Source: Porphyromonadaceae bacterium UBA7048 (lineage in GTDB: Bacteria > Bacteroidota > Bacteroidia > Bacteroidales > Muribaculaceae). Taken from it: 27,377 nt of DNA. Positions 8,839 through 17,438 of this stretch are shown here, in pieces (position 1 is the first letter of the stretch; each line of letters starts with the position of its first letter). The notes beneath the pieces are model-generated. The model searched no databases and was not told the DNA's origin. It was given only the letters and a program-made list of their open reading frames with translations. The translations under genes were made by a program, and so were the position numbers. The stretch is from positions 1-27,377 of the forward strand of contig DLAL01000035.1 in assembly GCA_002493945.1 (NCBI GenBank), in the 5' to 3' direction.

Positions 8839-10676
8839 TCGTAGTAATATGCTTTGTTTTCTACCTTGCGTCTGAGCAGCTCGTCGTCAGGGGCAGTCAG
8901 GAGTGCCGCTTTCCAGTACTCCACAGCCTTCTGAGGCTCGCCGCACATGAAGTATATGTCGCCGGCATGGCTCAGTATTTCCGTGTCGGCAGGCCCGGGA
9001 TGGCGGAGCATGTCGGCCACGGCGTGTGTCGCAGTCTCGGCCGACGCGTCGGCCGGCAGGCCCTCGTGCTCGATGGCCTGAGCCCTGACGGCGCGCTCGA
9101 TGAGTTCGCGTGCCTTGTCGTAGTCCTTCTTCCTGAAGGCTACCCATGCGTGGGTGTCGAGGAAGGTGGGGTTGGTGCTCTCGGCCGATGTGGCGATTGA
9201 CGCGTACAGCTCGGCGCGGTCGAGGTCCTTGCCGTCGAGCGCCATGAAGTATGCCGCGTTGTTCATGGCCATATAGTTGTCAGGATTGGCGTTGATGGCC
9301 TTGTCATAGTACACGTACGAACTGTCGTTCTGTCCGAGCTGATGCAGCATGTCGCCCTTGGTGGTGTAGATGTCGCTCAGCAGGGCCTTGTTCGACGGAG
9401 CGCCCGTGTCGATGCTGTCAAGCAGTGCGAGCGCGGTGGCGTAGTCCTTCGACTGGACGTAGCTGAACGCTCCGAGCAGTCCGATGTATCCGTCGCCCGG
9501 GAAGTGCTCGAGTCCGCGGCGCACCAGATTGCGGAAGCCGACGGTGTCGGTGGTCTGCGCCTTGCAGCGCGTCAGCATGTTCCATGTGGCGTACTTCGAC
9601 GGGTCGAGGTCGAGGCTGTACTCCAGCTGCTCCACGGCTCCGGGCATGTCGCCCATCTGCGCCTTGTAGCTTCCGTAGAGGCTGTACACCTCGGCTTCCG
9701 AGGGATTGACGTCAATCAGCGCCTCGAACATCGACTTGATGCGCGGCTGCTGGAGCGAGTCGGTGTACAGCTTCATCACATAGTCCTTCAGCAGGTCATA
9801 TTTCTGCTCGAACTCTATGTTGCCCGACCGCATGGCGCGGAACACCTCACGGTCGTAGGCCATGCTGTCGCCCTGATTCTGGAAAAACTCGGCACGAGCC
9901 AGGTTCACAGGCCCGTAGGTCGAGTCCACGGCTTCGGCGCGGTCGAGCCATGCCAGAGCCGAGTCTGGCTGCTGGATGTAGTCGTACACCTCGGCCGCCA
10001 GCAGATTGACCTGCACGTCGCGCGGAGCGGCCTGCGCCAGCCGTTCCACCGCGCCGGTCATCGCCAGCGTGTCGCCTGCCAGCGAGTAGGCCTGCACGCG
10101 GTTCACCGTCACTGGCAGTGTAGGCCCCAGACGGTCCTCGATGCGGTCGTAGATGGCATTGGCACGCCCGAGGTCGGCCGTGTCCTGACGGTGCGAGAAT
10201 CGCATCATGTAGGCCTGCGCCAGTTTCATGGCCGCGTCAGTGGTCGACGGCATCAGACTGTCCACCGTCCGCCATATGTCTATCACATCGTCGATGCGCC
10301 CCATCCTCATGGCATAGTCGGCATATACGCCCGACGAATTGGCGTCCGTAGGGTCGGCCCTGAAGCGCCGTGCCACCATCTCGTAGGCATCCTTGATGCT
10401 GTTGGTGTCGTCGGTCATGAAGAACATCAGCTCGCCGAGGGCACCGGCGGCGAAGTCGTTGTCGGGTTCGAGCTCCACGGTGCGCTTCAGGAGCATGAAG
10501 TAGTCGTCGTACCTGTTGTTTCCCAGAGCGTTGGACGACTCCAGGAATACATACTGGGCCTTGCGGCTGTCGGGAGTATCGGTCCGGTCAGGACCTGCGG
10601 CAAGAGCCACGACAGCACCGGCGGCTATCGAAGCGGCAGAAAGATAAAGCGGTAGACGGAGAAAGAAATTTTTCAC
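8835..10676 (-). CDS. Exported tetratricopeptide-repeat protein
   Basis: This protein of about 613 residues starts with a signal peptide or membrane anchor (FFLRLPLYLSAASIAAGAVV). Many degenerate TPR units follow, for example LLKRTVELEPDNDFAAGALG, AEVYSLYGSYKAQMGDMPGA and VYYDKAINANPDNYMAMNNA. TPR solenoids are protein-binding scaffolds, and it probably acts in the periplasm or at the membrane. I chose the GTG at 10676 because it directly precedes the signal peptide. A longer reading from 10802 would run into dut and add an unlikely Arg-rich leader. It lies 62 nt downstream of dut and overlaps the DUF4292 start, so it fits an envelope operon. The partner is unknown. Confidence 0.85.
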   Translation of the reverse strand: MKNFFLRLPLYLSAASIAAGAVVALAAGPDRTDTPDSRKAQYVFLESSNALGNNRYDDYFMLLKRTVELEPDNDFAAGALGELMFFMTDDTNSIKDAYEMVARRFRADPTDANSSGVYADYAMRMGRIDDVIDIWRTVDSLMPSTTDAAMKLAQAYMMRFSHRQDTADLGRANAIYDRIEDRLGPTLPVTVNRVQAYSLAGDTLAMTGAVERLAQAAPRDVQVNLLAAEVYDYIQQPDSALAWLDRAEAVDSTYGPVNLARAEFFQNQGDSMAYDREVFRAMRSGNIEFEQKYDLLKDYVMKLYTDSLQQPRIKSMFEALIDVNPSEAEVYSLYGSYKAQMGDMPGAVEQLEYSLDLDPSKYATWNMLTRCKAQTTDTVGFRNLVRRGLEHFPGDGYIGLLGAFSYVQSKDYATALALLDSIDTGAPSNKALLSDIYTTKGDMLHQLGQNDSSYVYYDKAINANPDNYMAMNNAAYFMALDGKDLDRAELYASIATSAESTNPTFLDTHAWVAFRKKDYDKARELIERAVRAQAIEHEGLPADASAETATHAVADMLRHPGPADTEILSHAGDIYFMCGEPQKAVEYWKAALLTAPDDELLRRKVENKAYYYE

Positions 10677-10738
10677 GACGGTGTACTGGGTGTTGCTCGC
10701 GTGCCCCTGATGAATGAGGGGGCGCACGAAAGTTAGAG

Positions 10739-11179
10739 TTATCGCACTCCCGAGTGTCCGAATCCTCCGTCGCCGCGCTCCGTATCGTCGAGATTCGCGC
10801 ATGAATCGTCCCAGACGATGCGTTCGTAGCGCGCAAGCACCATCTGTGCTATGCGGTCGCCGCGGTTGACGGTGAAAGGCACATCGGAGTGGTTTATTAA
10901 TATAACACCTATCTCGCCCCGATAGTCGGCGTCGATTGTGCCCGGAGAGTTCAAAAGTGTGATTCCGCTGCGTAGCGCCAGCCCGCTCCGGGGGCGCATC
11001 TGCAGCTCAAACCCTTCGGGAAGGGCCACTCGCAGGCCTGTCGGAATCAGCGCCCGTGCACCAGCCGCTATCGTCACAGGCTCCTCCACAGCCGCCCTGA
11101 CGTCCATTCCGGCCGACAGAGCCGTCGCATATTCAGGCAGCGCGAAGCCCGATTCATTCAGTATTCTCACTGTTGCCAT
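10739..11179 (-). CDS. dut: dUTP diphosphatase (dUTPase)
   Basis: This protein of about 146 residues hydrolyses dUTP to dUMP and diphosphate, keeping uracil out of DNA and feeding dTMP synthesis. All five trimeric dUTPase motifs are present: SAGMDVRA, RPRSGLALR, GTIDADYRGEIGV, RIAQMVLARY and the C-terminal RGDGGFGHSG (usually GFGxTG, with Ser in place of Thr here). I chose the ATG at 11179. The in-frame TTG at 11188 would add only three residues. It is the first gene of the run that continues into the TPR protein and envelope genes. A -7 promoter box lies 24 nt upstream. Confidence 0.97.
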   Translation of the reverse strand: MATVRILNESGFALPEYATALSAGMDVRAAVEEPVTIAAGARALIPTGLRVALPEGFELQMRPRSGLALRSGITLLNSPGTIDADYRGEIGVILINHSDVPFTVNRGDRIAQMVLARYERIVWDDSCANLDDTERGDGGFGHSGVR

Positions 11180-11202
11180 ACATCTCAATTCATAGTAAAG
11201 TA

Positions 11203-11210
11203 CAAAGGTA
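11203..11210 (-). promoter_or_regulatory. dut: Promoter -7 box for the dut operon
   Basis: The minus strand reads TACCTTTG, a perfect TAnnTTTG match, 24 nt upstream of the dut ATG. No convincing TTTG -33 element is present because the upstream DNA is occupied by the terminator of the GH97 gene. Confidence 0.65.
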
Positions 11211-11212
11211 AG

Positions 11213-11242
11213 AAAAAAAGCGGAAAGGCCGTGCTTTCCGCT
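11213..11242 (-). terminator. Rho-independent terminator of the GH97 gene
   Basis: A 9-bp perfect stem (11219-11227 and 11234-11242) with a 6-nt loop is followed on the minus strand by a run of seven T (complement of 11213-11219). It starts 25 nt past the GH97 stop. The dut -7 box begins 3 nt further on, so terminator and next promoter are back to back. Confidence 0.9.
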
Positions 11243-11266
11243 CTTTCGAAAATCGAAAAAAACTTT

Positions 11267-14200
11267 TTACTTCACCGTAAGTCGCCAGGCATTGCGCGCT
11301 CCGTCGCAGATGAGGCTGACGATGTACAGCCCTGCCGGAAAGTCACAGACGAGTGTGCCCTGCGGCTCTACGAAGCGGCGGTTCACCAGAGCACCGTCGG
11401 TCTTGTAGACTGCGAGCTGTCCGCGCGAGGCGTTGTTCAGCGCTATGGTGTCGCCCCGGTGGGCGAAGCTCTGAGGGGCCTCCGAGGCGGATGCCAGGGC
11501 ACTCTCGGTGCCGCTCTGCGAGGTCTTGTACACGTCGAAGCCGTAGATGCGCGTGGCCGTGTCGGCAGCCGGGCGCTTTACTTCGAGTTTTACGTAGCGG
11601 GCCTCTACTGGCGCGATATTGTCGACCTTGATGTCGTCGGTCTTGCGGTTCTTCGCGTCGACCACCGTATGCCAGTCGGTGCCGTCCTCAGACACCGAAA
11701 TACGGTATTGGTCGACATTCTTGAACTGCTCCTCACGCGTGCGGCAGTCGCGGATGACGAATTTATCAACATAGCACTTCTCCGGGAGCTCCACAACTGC
11801 CCAGGGGCGGTCGGTGGCATTGTCGCACCACTTCGTCGAGGCGTCGCCGTCGAGCAGCTTCGCAGCTCCCTCGCCATCGTTCACCTGGGCGCTGTACGAC
11901 TCGATGCGACCTCCGCGTGAGGCAAGGCTCACGGCACTTCCGTCCTCATCGGGTAGCACGCAGAAGCTCGTCGAGACCATGTCGCCGGTCACTCCTACGG
12001 ACGGCTCAACGGTCACCTGAAGCACGTGGTTGCCTTCGCCGGCCGATGCCGGCATGTCGCTGAAGGTGTGGCTCTTCGACTCCCCGGCTTTCAGCGCGAT
12101 GTGCCCGGTGCATTTGTCGCCGCCGTCCAGCTGCCATGCCACAGTCACGTCCTCGAGGTCGATGTCGCTGCCGTTGCGGAAGACGGCGGTCACGGGGCTG
12201 CCGTCGCTGTATGCGCCGATGCTCTCAACCCGTACATCCTTGAGTCCGAGCGAAGGCGCAACCTCCATGCGGTCGATGTTCGGACACCAGCCGTCAGGAT
12301 TGCCCAGCGTCAGAGTGTTCTCTCCGGCCTTCAGAGGTACCGTTACTGTCTTGACGGCCAGACCGTCGGAAGCCCAGGAGAATCCGTTGCCAGGGAATTC
12401 GTATTTGCGGGCATACTCGCCGCCGTTGACGCTCACTTCCATCGAGCGCGTGTCCTGCGTCACGTAGAAGAACGTGATGTCGTACAACCCGTCGGCCTCA
12501 ACAGCCGCAGTACATTCGAGTGAACCCTGCCCGTTGCCGAGGAAGCCGGCCATCTTGCCGCCCGAGCAGTTGCCGCGGCTGTCATCGTCGACCGTGGCCT
12601 GACCGATAAGGCGGCCGGACTCGGCCTCGATGAGCAGACGTGCGGGCTGGTGGTGGGGTGTCTGTGACAGATGTACGGTGAATCCGCCCGTCGCCTTCAC
12701 GTCGACCGTAAGCTCATCGCCGGGGCTGACCGTGCGCTCCTCGTAGGCTATGTCCGAGGGGCAGGTGCCGTCCTTATATATCTGTGCGGTGCAGGGAGCT
12801 GTGATGAAGTCGAGCGTGACCGTCATCGTGCGCGCGTCCTTGCTGATGCCTGCCACGTACCAGTCGTCGCCGCTGCGGCGCGCCATGCTGATGTGGCTGT
12901 CCGGCTCGGCTTCGATGCAGCGCGTCTCGTCCCAGGCTGCCGGGAGGACTTTCAGCAGCGGTGCAGACGCGTTGTATATCATATTTTCGGGGTAGTCGCT
13001 CATGGTCTGCACGCCGCTCTCATATATCGTGGCGAGTGCCACCTGATGCGCCCACGTGGTGGTGTGGCGTATCACGCCGTCCTTGCGCGCGAATTCCGTG
13101 GGCGTATAGTCCATGGCGCCGATGACGTTGCGTGTCAGCGCCAGCGTCACGTTGTGGTCGGCCGGAGTGGCGAGGTGGTTGAAGAAATACTGCTCGCCGC
13201 CGTACACGGCTTCCGACGTCACCAGATGCGGATAGGTGCGCCTCAGTCCCGAGGGCTTGGTGCAGCCGTGGAAGTTCACCATCAGGCGGCACTCGGCGCA
13301 GACCTTCAGCATGGTCTCGTACTTCTCCATGAAGTCCTTGCTGTCGTTCTCGAAGAAGTCTATCTTGACCCCGGCGAAACCCAGGGCAGCCCAATTGGAG
13401 AATATCTCGCGCATCTGCTCCTCGTCGTTGGTGAAGCGGTTCTGATGCGACCATATGAACACGCGCACGCCGCGCTCGGCCGCATAGTCGGTCACGTCCT
13501 TGAGGCGGTAGGTCGAGTAGTCCCAGCCTTCGTCGAGAGTGAAGTAGTCCCAGCCCATGACTGCGGCCTGGTCGATGAAGTGCTTCACGGTGTCGAAGTC
13601 GCGGCACTGGCTGCCGTCAAGGCCGCCCCAGTCCCATGACGAGAGTCCCGGCTTTATCCACGAGAGGTCGTCCATCGAGGTGGCGGGATTGAGATTGTCC
13701 ACGAGGTTCGACTCGACCATCGACGCCAGGCTGCCGGCATAGAGAGTGCGCCAGGGCGATGCGAAGGGGAGCGCGACGGTGACGCGGTCGGGGTTTCCGA
13801 ATGTGAAGAGGCCCTTGTCATCGGCCGTGCCTGCGAAGAGCGACGAGGCGTGGTAGTCGCCGTTGACGGCCGCTTCGGTGATCATCACGTACGCGTCGTC
13901 TCCGAGCGAGGTCCTGACCAGCACCGGGGCGCACATCCTGCCGTTCTCTATCGCCGCGGTGGCCTCCCAGTCGCGTGCCGGATACTGCGTGGAGTAGTCG
14001 GCCACGTAGCGTTCGCCCCAGCAGGTGGTGAAGGACGGTATGCGCACCTCGCTCTGCTCTGCGAGCACTTCGGCCGAGCCTTCGCCGGGCAGTTCGTAGC
14101 GGTACGCCACGCCGTCGTCGTAGCTGCGCACCACTACGTCAAGTGTCGCGTCGTCCTTGCCGAAGGTGAAGCGCGTCTCGTTGCAGCGGTTGCGCTGGAC

Positions 14201-14509
14201 GGAGAATTTCCCCGTGGGCATGGCGTAGGTCTCGTCGATGGAGCCGTCCTGCGATGTCATGAATGTCACCCCGGCGGTGAAGTCGGCGGCGCCAGTGCGC
14301 AGTCCCATCTTCGACGGGGCGACCAGCTCCCGGCCGTCGCGCAGCACGCGGTAGCAGGGCACGCCTTGATCATCGACAGATATTTCGACCACATTCCTGC
14401 CGTCGGGCGAGGCCACACGCCCGGCGTCGGTGGCGGCCGATGCGCTTGTCCATACACTTGCCATGCACATCAGCACGCATGGCCACAATCCTGATTTTGC
14501 TGTTTTCAT
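11267..14509 (-). CDS. GH97 family glycoside hydrolase with CBM-like, F5/8C-like and T9SS-like C-terminal domains
   Basis: This 1080-residue secreted enzyme has a signal peptide (1-26), a GH97 N-terminal beta-domain (about 28-275), a TIM barrel (about 280-540, with TLDEGWDYS, GVKIDFFEND and TSEAVYGGEQYFF) and a GH97 C-terminal domain (about 540-620). A CBM6/35-like jelly roll (about 623-752), an Ig-like segment (about 755-850), an F5/8 type C/CBM32-like domain (about 860-995) and a type IX secretion-like sorting domain (about 1010-1080, ending GLYIVSL...NAWRLTVK) follow. GH97 contains inverting alpha-glucosidases (SusB) and retaining alpha-galactosidases. Asp384 in KIDFF sits where retaining members have their nucleophile and Glu433 is a candidate acid/base, so alpha-galactosidase-type activity is inferred. 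I chose the ATG at 14509 directly before the signal peptide. The gene stands alone, without neighbouring SusC/D genes. Confidence 0.92.
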   Translation of the reverse strand: MKTAKSGLWPCVLMCMASVWTSASAATDAGRVASPDGRNVVEISVDDQGVPCYRVLRDGRELVAPSKMGLRTGAADFTAGVTFMTSQDGSIDETYAMPTGKFSVQRNRCNETRFTFGKDDATLDVVVRSYDDGVAYRYELPGEGSAEVLAEQSEVRIPSFTTCWGERYVADYSTQYPARDWEATAAIENGRMCAPVLVRTSLGDDAYVMITEAAVNGDYHASSLFAGTADDKGLFTFGNPDRVTVALPFASPWRTLYAGSLASMVESNLVDNLNPATSMDDLSWIKPGLSSWDWGGLDGSQCRDFDTVKHFIDQAAVMGWDYFTLDEGWDYSTYRLKDVTDYAAERGVRVFIWSHQNRFTNDEEQMREIFSNWAALGFAGVKIDFFENDSKDFMEKYETMLKVCAECRLMVNFHGCTKPSGLRRTYPHLVTSEAVYGGEQYFFNHLATPADHNVTLALTRNVIGAMDYTPTEFARKDGVIRHTTTWAHQVALATIYESGVQTMSDYPENMIYNASAPLLKVLPAAWDETRCIEAEPDSHISMARRSGDDWYVAGISKDARTMTVTLDFITAPCTAQIYKDGTCPSDIAYEERTVSPGDELTVDVKATGGFTVHLSQTPHHQPARLLIEAESGRLIGQATVDDDSRGNCSGGKMAGFLGNGQGSLECTAAVEADGLYDITFFYVTQDTRSMEVSVNGGEYARKYEFPGNGFSWASDGLAVKTVTVPLKAGENTLTLGNPDGWCPNIDRMEVAPSLGLKDVRVESIGAYSDGSPVTAVFRNGSDIDLEDVTVAWQLDGGDKCTGHIALKAGESKSHTFSDMPASAGEGNHVLQVTVEPSVGVTGDMVSTSFCVLPDEDGSAVSLASRGGRIESYSAQVNDGEGAAKLLDGDASTKWCDNATDRPWAVVELPEKCYVDKFVIRDCRTREEQFKNVDQYRISVSEDGTDWHTVVDAKNRKTDDIKVDNIAPVEARYVKLEVKRPAADTATRIYGFDVYKTSQSGTESALASASEAPQSFAHRGDTIALNNASRGQLAVYKTDGALVNRRFVEPQGTLVCDFPAGLYIVSLICDGARNAWRLTVK

Positions 14510-14535
14510 CGTTTGCGTCAGATTAAGATTCTGTG

Positions 14536-14543
14536 CAAAGGTA
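14536..14543 (-). promoter_or_regulatory. Promoter -7 box for the GH97 gene
   Basis: The minus strand reads TACCTTTG (TAnnTTTG), 26 nt upstream of the chosen ATG, which gives a leader of only about 20 nt. The nearest TTTG lies 25 bp upstream, too far for a normal -33 element. This would suit a promoter that depends on an activator. Confidence 0.65.
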
Positions 14544-14560
14544 CAGCCCCGCTGTAGTAA

Positions 14561-14599
14561 TGTCTGTCCAAAATCGTGACAGACATGTCCAAAATCCTG
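14561..14599 (-). promoter_or_regulatory. Tandem 21-bp-spaced repeat upstream of the GH97 promoter (candidate activator site)
   Basis: Two 14-bp direct repeats, plus-strand TGTCCAAAATC(G/C)TG, lie at 14565-14578 and 14586-14599, exactly 21 bp apart, with 13 of 14 bases identical. An 8-bp inverted repeat (TGTCTGTC at 14561-14568 and GACAGACA at 14578-14585) overlaps the first copy. Relative to the predicted start near 14529, the copies sit at roughly -36 to -49 and -57 to -70, on one face of the helix. That geometry is typical of activator binding. The regulator is not in the window. Confidence 0.5.
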
Positions 14600-14701
14600 C
14601 ACCATGTGCGGGTCTTTGCGAGATGTACGGTTCTTTGCCCGCCGTAGCCACGGCAAAAGCCGCTGACCGGCAGACCGACTGCGTGGAATAAACGCCCCGT
14701 T

Positions 14702-15463
14702 TTACTGCCAGACAAGGGGATAGGGATACTCGACCGTCCACAGGAACAGCGGCTCTCCCGGCATCGACGTGCCTGCGGCACAGCGGTCCTTGCGCCCGAG
14801 GATGTCAAGCACGTCTTCGGGAGCCAGCTTGCCGCGGCCTACGTCGACGAGTGTCCCCACGACGGCGCGCACCATGTTTCGCAGGAAGCGGTCGGCGGCA
14901 ATTTCGAAATACCAGCGGTCGGCATCCTCGCCGTCTATGTGGTGCCATGCGGCGCGGCGCAGGTCGCAGATATTGGTCTTGACGTCGGTGTGCAGCTTAG
15001 AGAAGGAGGTGAAGTCGCGCCGCCCTATGAGCAGTGCGGCGGCGCGGTTCATGGCTTCGAAGTCAAGCGGACGCCGCGTGTGCCACGAGAGCGGACCCGT
15101 GAAAGGCGACCGCTCCGTGTGCACGAAGTAGCGATAGGAGCGCTCGGTGGCGTCGAAGCGCGCATGCGCGTCGGGAGCCACGGGTGCGAATCCGTGCACC
15201 ACTATGTCAGGGCCGCATATGCTGTTCACGGCCCGTGCCATCCGGCTGTCGGGCACTGCTGCATCAGGCAGGTCGAGGTGGGCTATCATCTGACGGGCGT
15301 TCACACCGGCATCCGTGCGGCCCGCGCCCGTGATGGCCACAGGCTGCCGCAGGATGGTGCCGAACGCTTCCTCAAGCCGGCTCTGCACCGACTCGGCTCC
15401 GGGCTGGCGCTGCCATCCGTGGAAGGCTTCGCCGCGGTAGCTCAGATTGACGAACCAGCGCAT
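14702..15463 (-). CDS. truA: tRNA pseudouridine synthase A
   Basis: This 253-residue enzyme converts uridine to pseudouridine at positions 38-40 of the tRNA anticodon arm. The catalytic motif GAGRTDAGVNA carries the essential Asp51. The N-terminal YRGEAFHGWQRQPG, the RSYRYFV segment and the C-terminal RFLRNMVRAVVGTLVDVG are all typical of TruA, and the length is normal. Its ATG lies only 4 nt after the speA stop, so the two genes are probably co-transcribed and translationally coupled. Confidence 0.97.
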   Translation of the reverse strand: MRWFVNLSYRGEAFHGWQRQPGAESVQSRLEEAFGTILRQPVAITGAGRTDAGVNARQMIAHLDLPDAAVPDSRMARAVNSICGPDIVVHGFAPVAPDAHARFDATERSYRYFVHTERSPFTGPLSWHTRRPLDFEAMNRAAALLIGRRDFTSFSKLHTDVKTNICDLRRAAWHHIDGEDADRWYFEIAADRFLRNMVRAVVGTLVDVGRGKLAPEDVLDILGRKDRCAAGTSMPGEPLFLWTVEYPYPLVWQ

Positions 15464-15467
15464 CGCC

Positions 15468-17363
15468 TTACTTCTCCAGATAGGTGTAGCCGAAGAGTCC
15501 CGAACGGTAGGTGCTGATGAAGTCGCGGCCTTCCTCGGGAGTGATGGTTCCGGCCTTCATCGAGGCGGTGACCCACGTCTCGAGGTTGCGCACGAGCTTC
15601 TTTGGATTGTACTGCACGTAGTCGAGCACTTCGTCCACGGTCTCGCCCTCGATGATCTGGTCTATCTCGTAGCGGTCCTTGTAGACGCTGATGTGCACGG
15701 CGTTGGTGTCGCCGAAGAGGTTGTGCATGTCGCCGAGGATTTCCTGATATGCGCCTACGAGGAACACGCCGATGTAGTAGGGCTCGCCCTGCTTGAGCGG
15801 ATGCACGGGGAGTGCCGACACCGTCGAGCCTGCCGAGATGAAGGTGCATATCTTGCCGTCGCTGTCGCAGGTGATGTCCTGGATGGTGCAGGTGCGCGAG
15901 GGCTTCTCGTCGAGGCGCTGTATGGGTATGATGGGGAATATCTGGTCGATGGCCCACGAGTCGGGCAGCGACTGGAAGAGCGAGAAGTTGCAGAAGTACT
16001 TGTCAGGCACCATCTTGGCTATCTTGCGGAGGTCTTCGGGCACGTGCTTCATGCCGTCGGCTATCTCACCGACCTCACGCGCTATGCTCCAGAAGAGCTT
16101 CTCTATCTGCGCGCGTGTGCGCAGGTCGAGCATGCCTAGACTGAAGAGGTCAAGGGCCTCCTCGCGTATCTGAAGCGCGTCGTGCCAGCTCTCGAAGAGG
16201 CGCGACATGTCGAGGTTGTCCCATATCTGATAGAGCTCGCGTGCGAGTTCGTGGGCGTCTTCGTTAATTTCCTCGGAGTCCTTCCATGCCGGAAGCGAAG
16301 TGGTCTCAAGCACCTCGAATATCAGCACGGAGTGGTGGGCCGTCAGCGAGCGGCCGCTCTCGGTGATTATGTTGGGCTGGCGGAGATTGTTCTTGGTGCA
16401 GACGTCGACGATGGCCGACACCGCGTCGTTGGCATACTCCTGGATGGAGTAGTTCATCGAACTCTCGCTCGAACTGCTCCGGGTGCCGTCGTAGTCCACG
16501 CCGAGTCCGCCGCCTATGTCGATGAACTCGATGCCGAATCCGAGTTTGGCCAGCTGCACGTAGAACTGCGTGGCCTCGCGGAGCGCGTTCTTGATGACGC
16601 GTATCTTGTTGATCTGACTGCCTATGTGGAAGTGAATCAGCTTGAGGCAGTCCTTCATGTCGCGTCGGTCAAGGATGTCGAGGGCTTCAAGAAGTTCCGA
16701 CGAGTTGAGGCCGAATTTGCTCTGGTCTCCGCCGCTCTCGCTCCACTTGCCCGAACCGGTGCTCGAGAGCTTGATGCGGATGCCGACGTTGGGACGCACC
16801 TTGAGGCGGCGCGATATGTCGGCCACCATGCGGAGCTCGTTGAGCTTCTCCACCACTATATATATGCGGCGTCCCATCTTCTGCGCCATCAGGGCCAGCT
16901 CGATGTAGGACTCGTCCTTGTAGCCGTTGCAGATGATGAGAGCGTTCTCGGCGATGTTCGTGGCGAGGACTGCGTGCAACTCGGGTTTGGATCCGGCCTC
17001 AAGACCGATGTTGAATTTCTTGCCGTACGACACGATTTCCTCCACCACCTGGCGCATCTGATTGACCTTGATGGGGTATATCATGAAGTTCTGAGCCTCG
17101 TAGCTGTACTGCTTCGAGGCCTGCTGGAAACAGTTCGAGATTTTCTCGATACGGTTGTCCAGTATGTCGGGGAATCGTATCAGCAGCGGAGCGGAGATGT
17201 CGCGTATCTGCAGTTCGTCGACCACATCCTTCAGGTCGACGGATGCGTATCCCTGACGGGGTGTCACTGCCACGTGTCCTTTCTCGTTGATGGAGAAGTA
17301 GTTTCGGCCCCAGCCGATAATGTTGTACAGCTCGGCGCTGTCTTCAATTCGCCATTTTCTCAT
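15468..17363 (-). CDS. speA: Biosynthetic arginine decarboxylase
   Basis: This 631-residue PLP enzyme decarboxylates arginine to agmatine, the first step of polyamine synthesis in most Bacteroidetes. The PLP-binding lysine is Lys99 in IYPIKVNQ. Other features of fold-III SpeA are GLEAGSKPEL, the HFHIGSQI block, EFIDIGGGLGVDYDG, ITESGRSLTAHHS and the C-terminal dimer/active-site region around TCDSDGKI. The length matches the family. The ATG at 17363 is supported by the conserved N-terminus WRIEDSAELYNI. No clear TAnnTTTG lies in the 75 nt between this gene and the PBP stop, so it may be read from the PBP promoter. truA follows after 4 nt. Confidence 0.97.
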   Translation of the reverse strand: MRKWRIEDSAELYNIIGWGRNYFSINEKGHVAVTPRQGYASVDLKDVVDELQIRDISAPLLIRFPDILDNRIEKISNCFQQASKQYSYEAQNFMIYPIKVNQMRQVVEEIVSYGKKFNIGLEAGSKPELHAVLATNIAENALIICNGYKDESYIELALMAQKMGRRIYIVVEKLNELRMVADISRRLKVRPNVGIRIKLSSTGSGKWSESGGDQSKFGLNSSELLEALDILDRRDMKDCLKLIHFHIGSQINKIRVIKNALREATQFYVQLAKLGFGIEFIDIGGGLGVDYDGTRSSSSESSMNYSIQEYANDAVSAIVDVCTKNNLRQPNIITESGRSLTAHHSVLIFEVLETTSLPAWKDSEEINEDAHELARELYQIWDNLDMSRLFESWHDALQIREEALDLFSLGMLDLRTRAQIEKLFWSIAREVGEIADGMKHVPEDLRKIAKMVPDKYFCNFSLFQSLPDSWAIDQIFPIIPIQRLDEKPSRTCTIQDITCDSDGKICTFISAGSTVSALPVHPLKQGEPYYIGVFLVGAYQEILGDMHNLFGDTNAVHISVYKDRYEIDQIIEGETVDEVLDYVQYNPKKLVRNLETWVTASMKAGTITPEEGRDFISTYRSGLFGYTYLEK

Positions 17364-17438
17364 CGGCTCGTGTTTCTATTGGTGTATTTTACGGTTATGT
17401 GTGTATTATTGGAACAATTCAGATATGAAAATGCCTCA

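Noticed and set aside
9342..10655. A 437-residue open frame antisense to the TPR gene
   Set aside because: His/Val/Arg-rich shadow translation. The TPR frame on the other strand has a signal peptide and clear repeats.
10700..10728. Possible terminator between dut and the TPR gene
   Set aside because: The imperfect stem (CGTGCCCC region with a bulge) has no T run after it on the minus strand, so I do not call a terminator. Read-through is likely.
10677..10802. A longer N-terminus for the TPR protein, starting inside dut
   Set aside because: It would add an Arg-rich leader in front of a clear signal peptide and overlap dut by over 60 bases. A GTG sits directly at the signal peptide.
14510..14656. 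A longer N-terminus for the GH97 protein
   Set aside because: The extension would run through the -7 promoter box and the tandem repeat and place 49 residues before a standard signal peptide.
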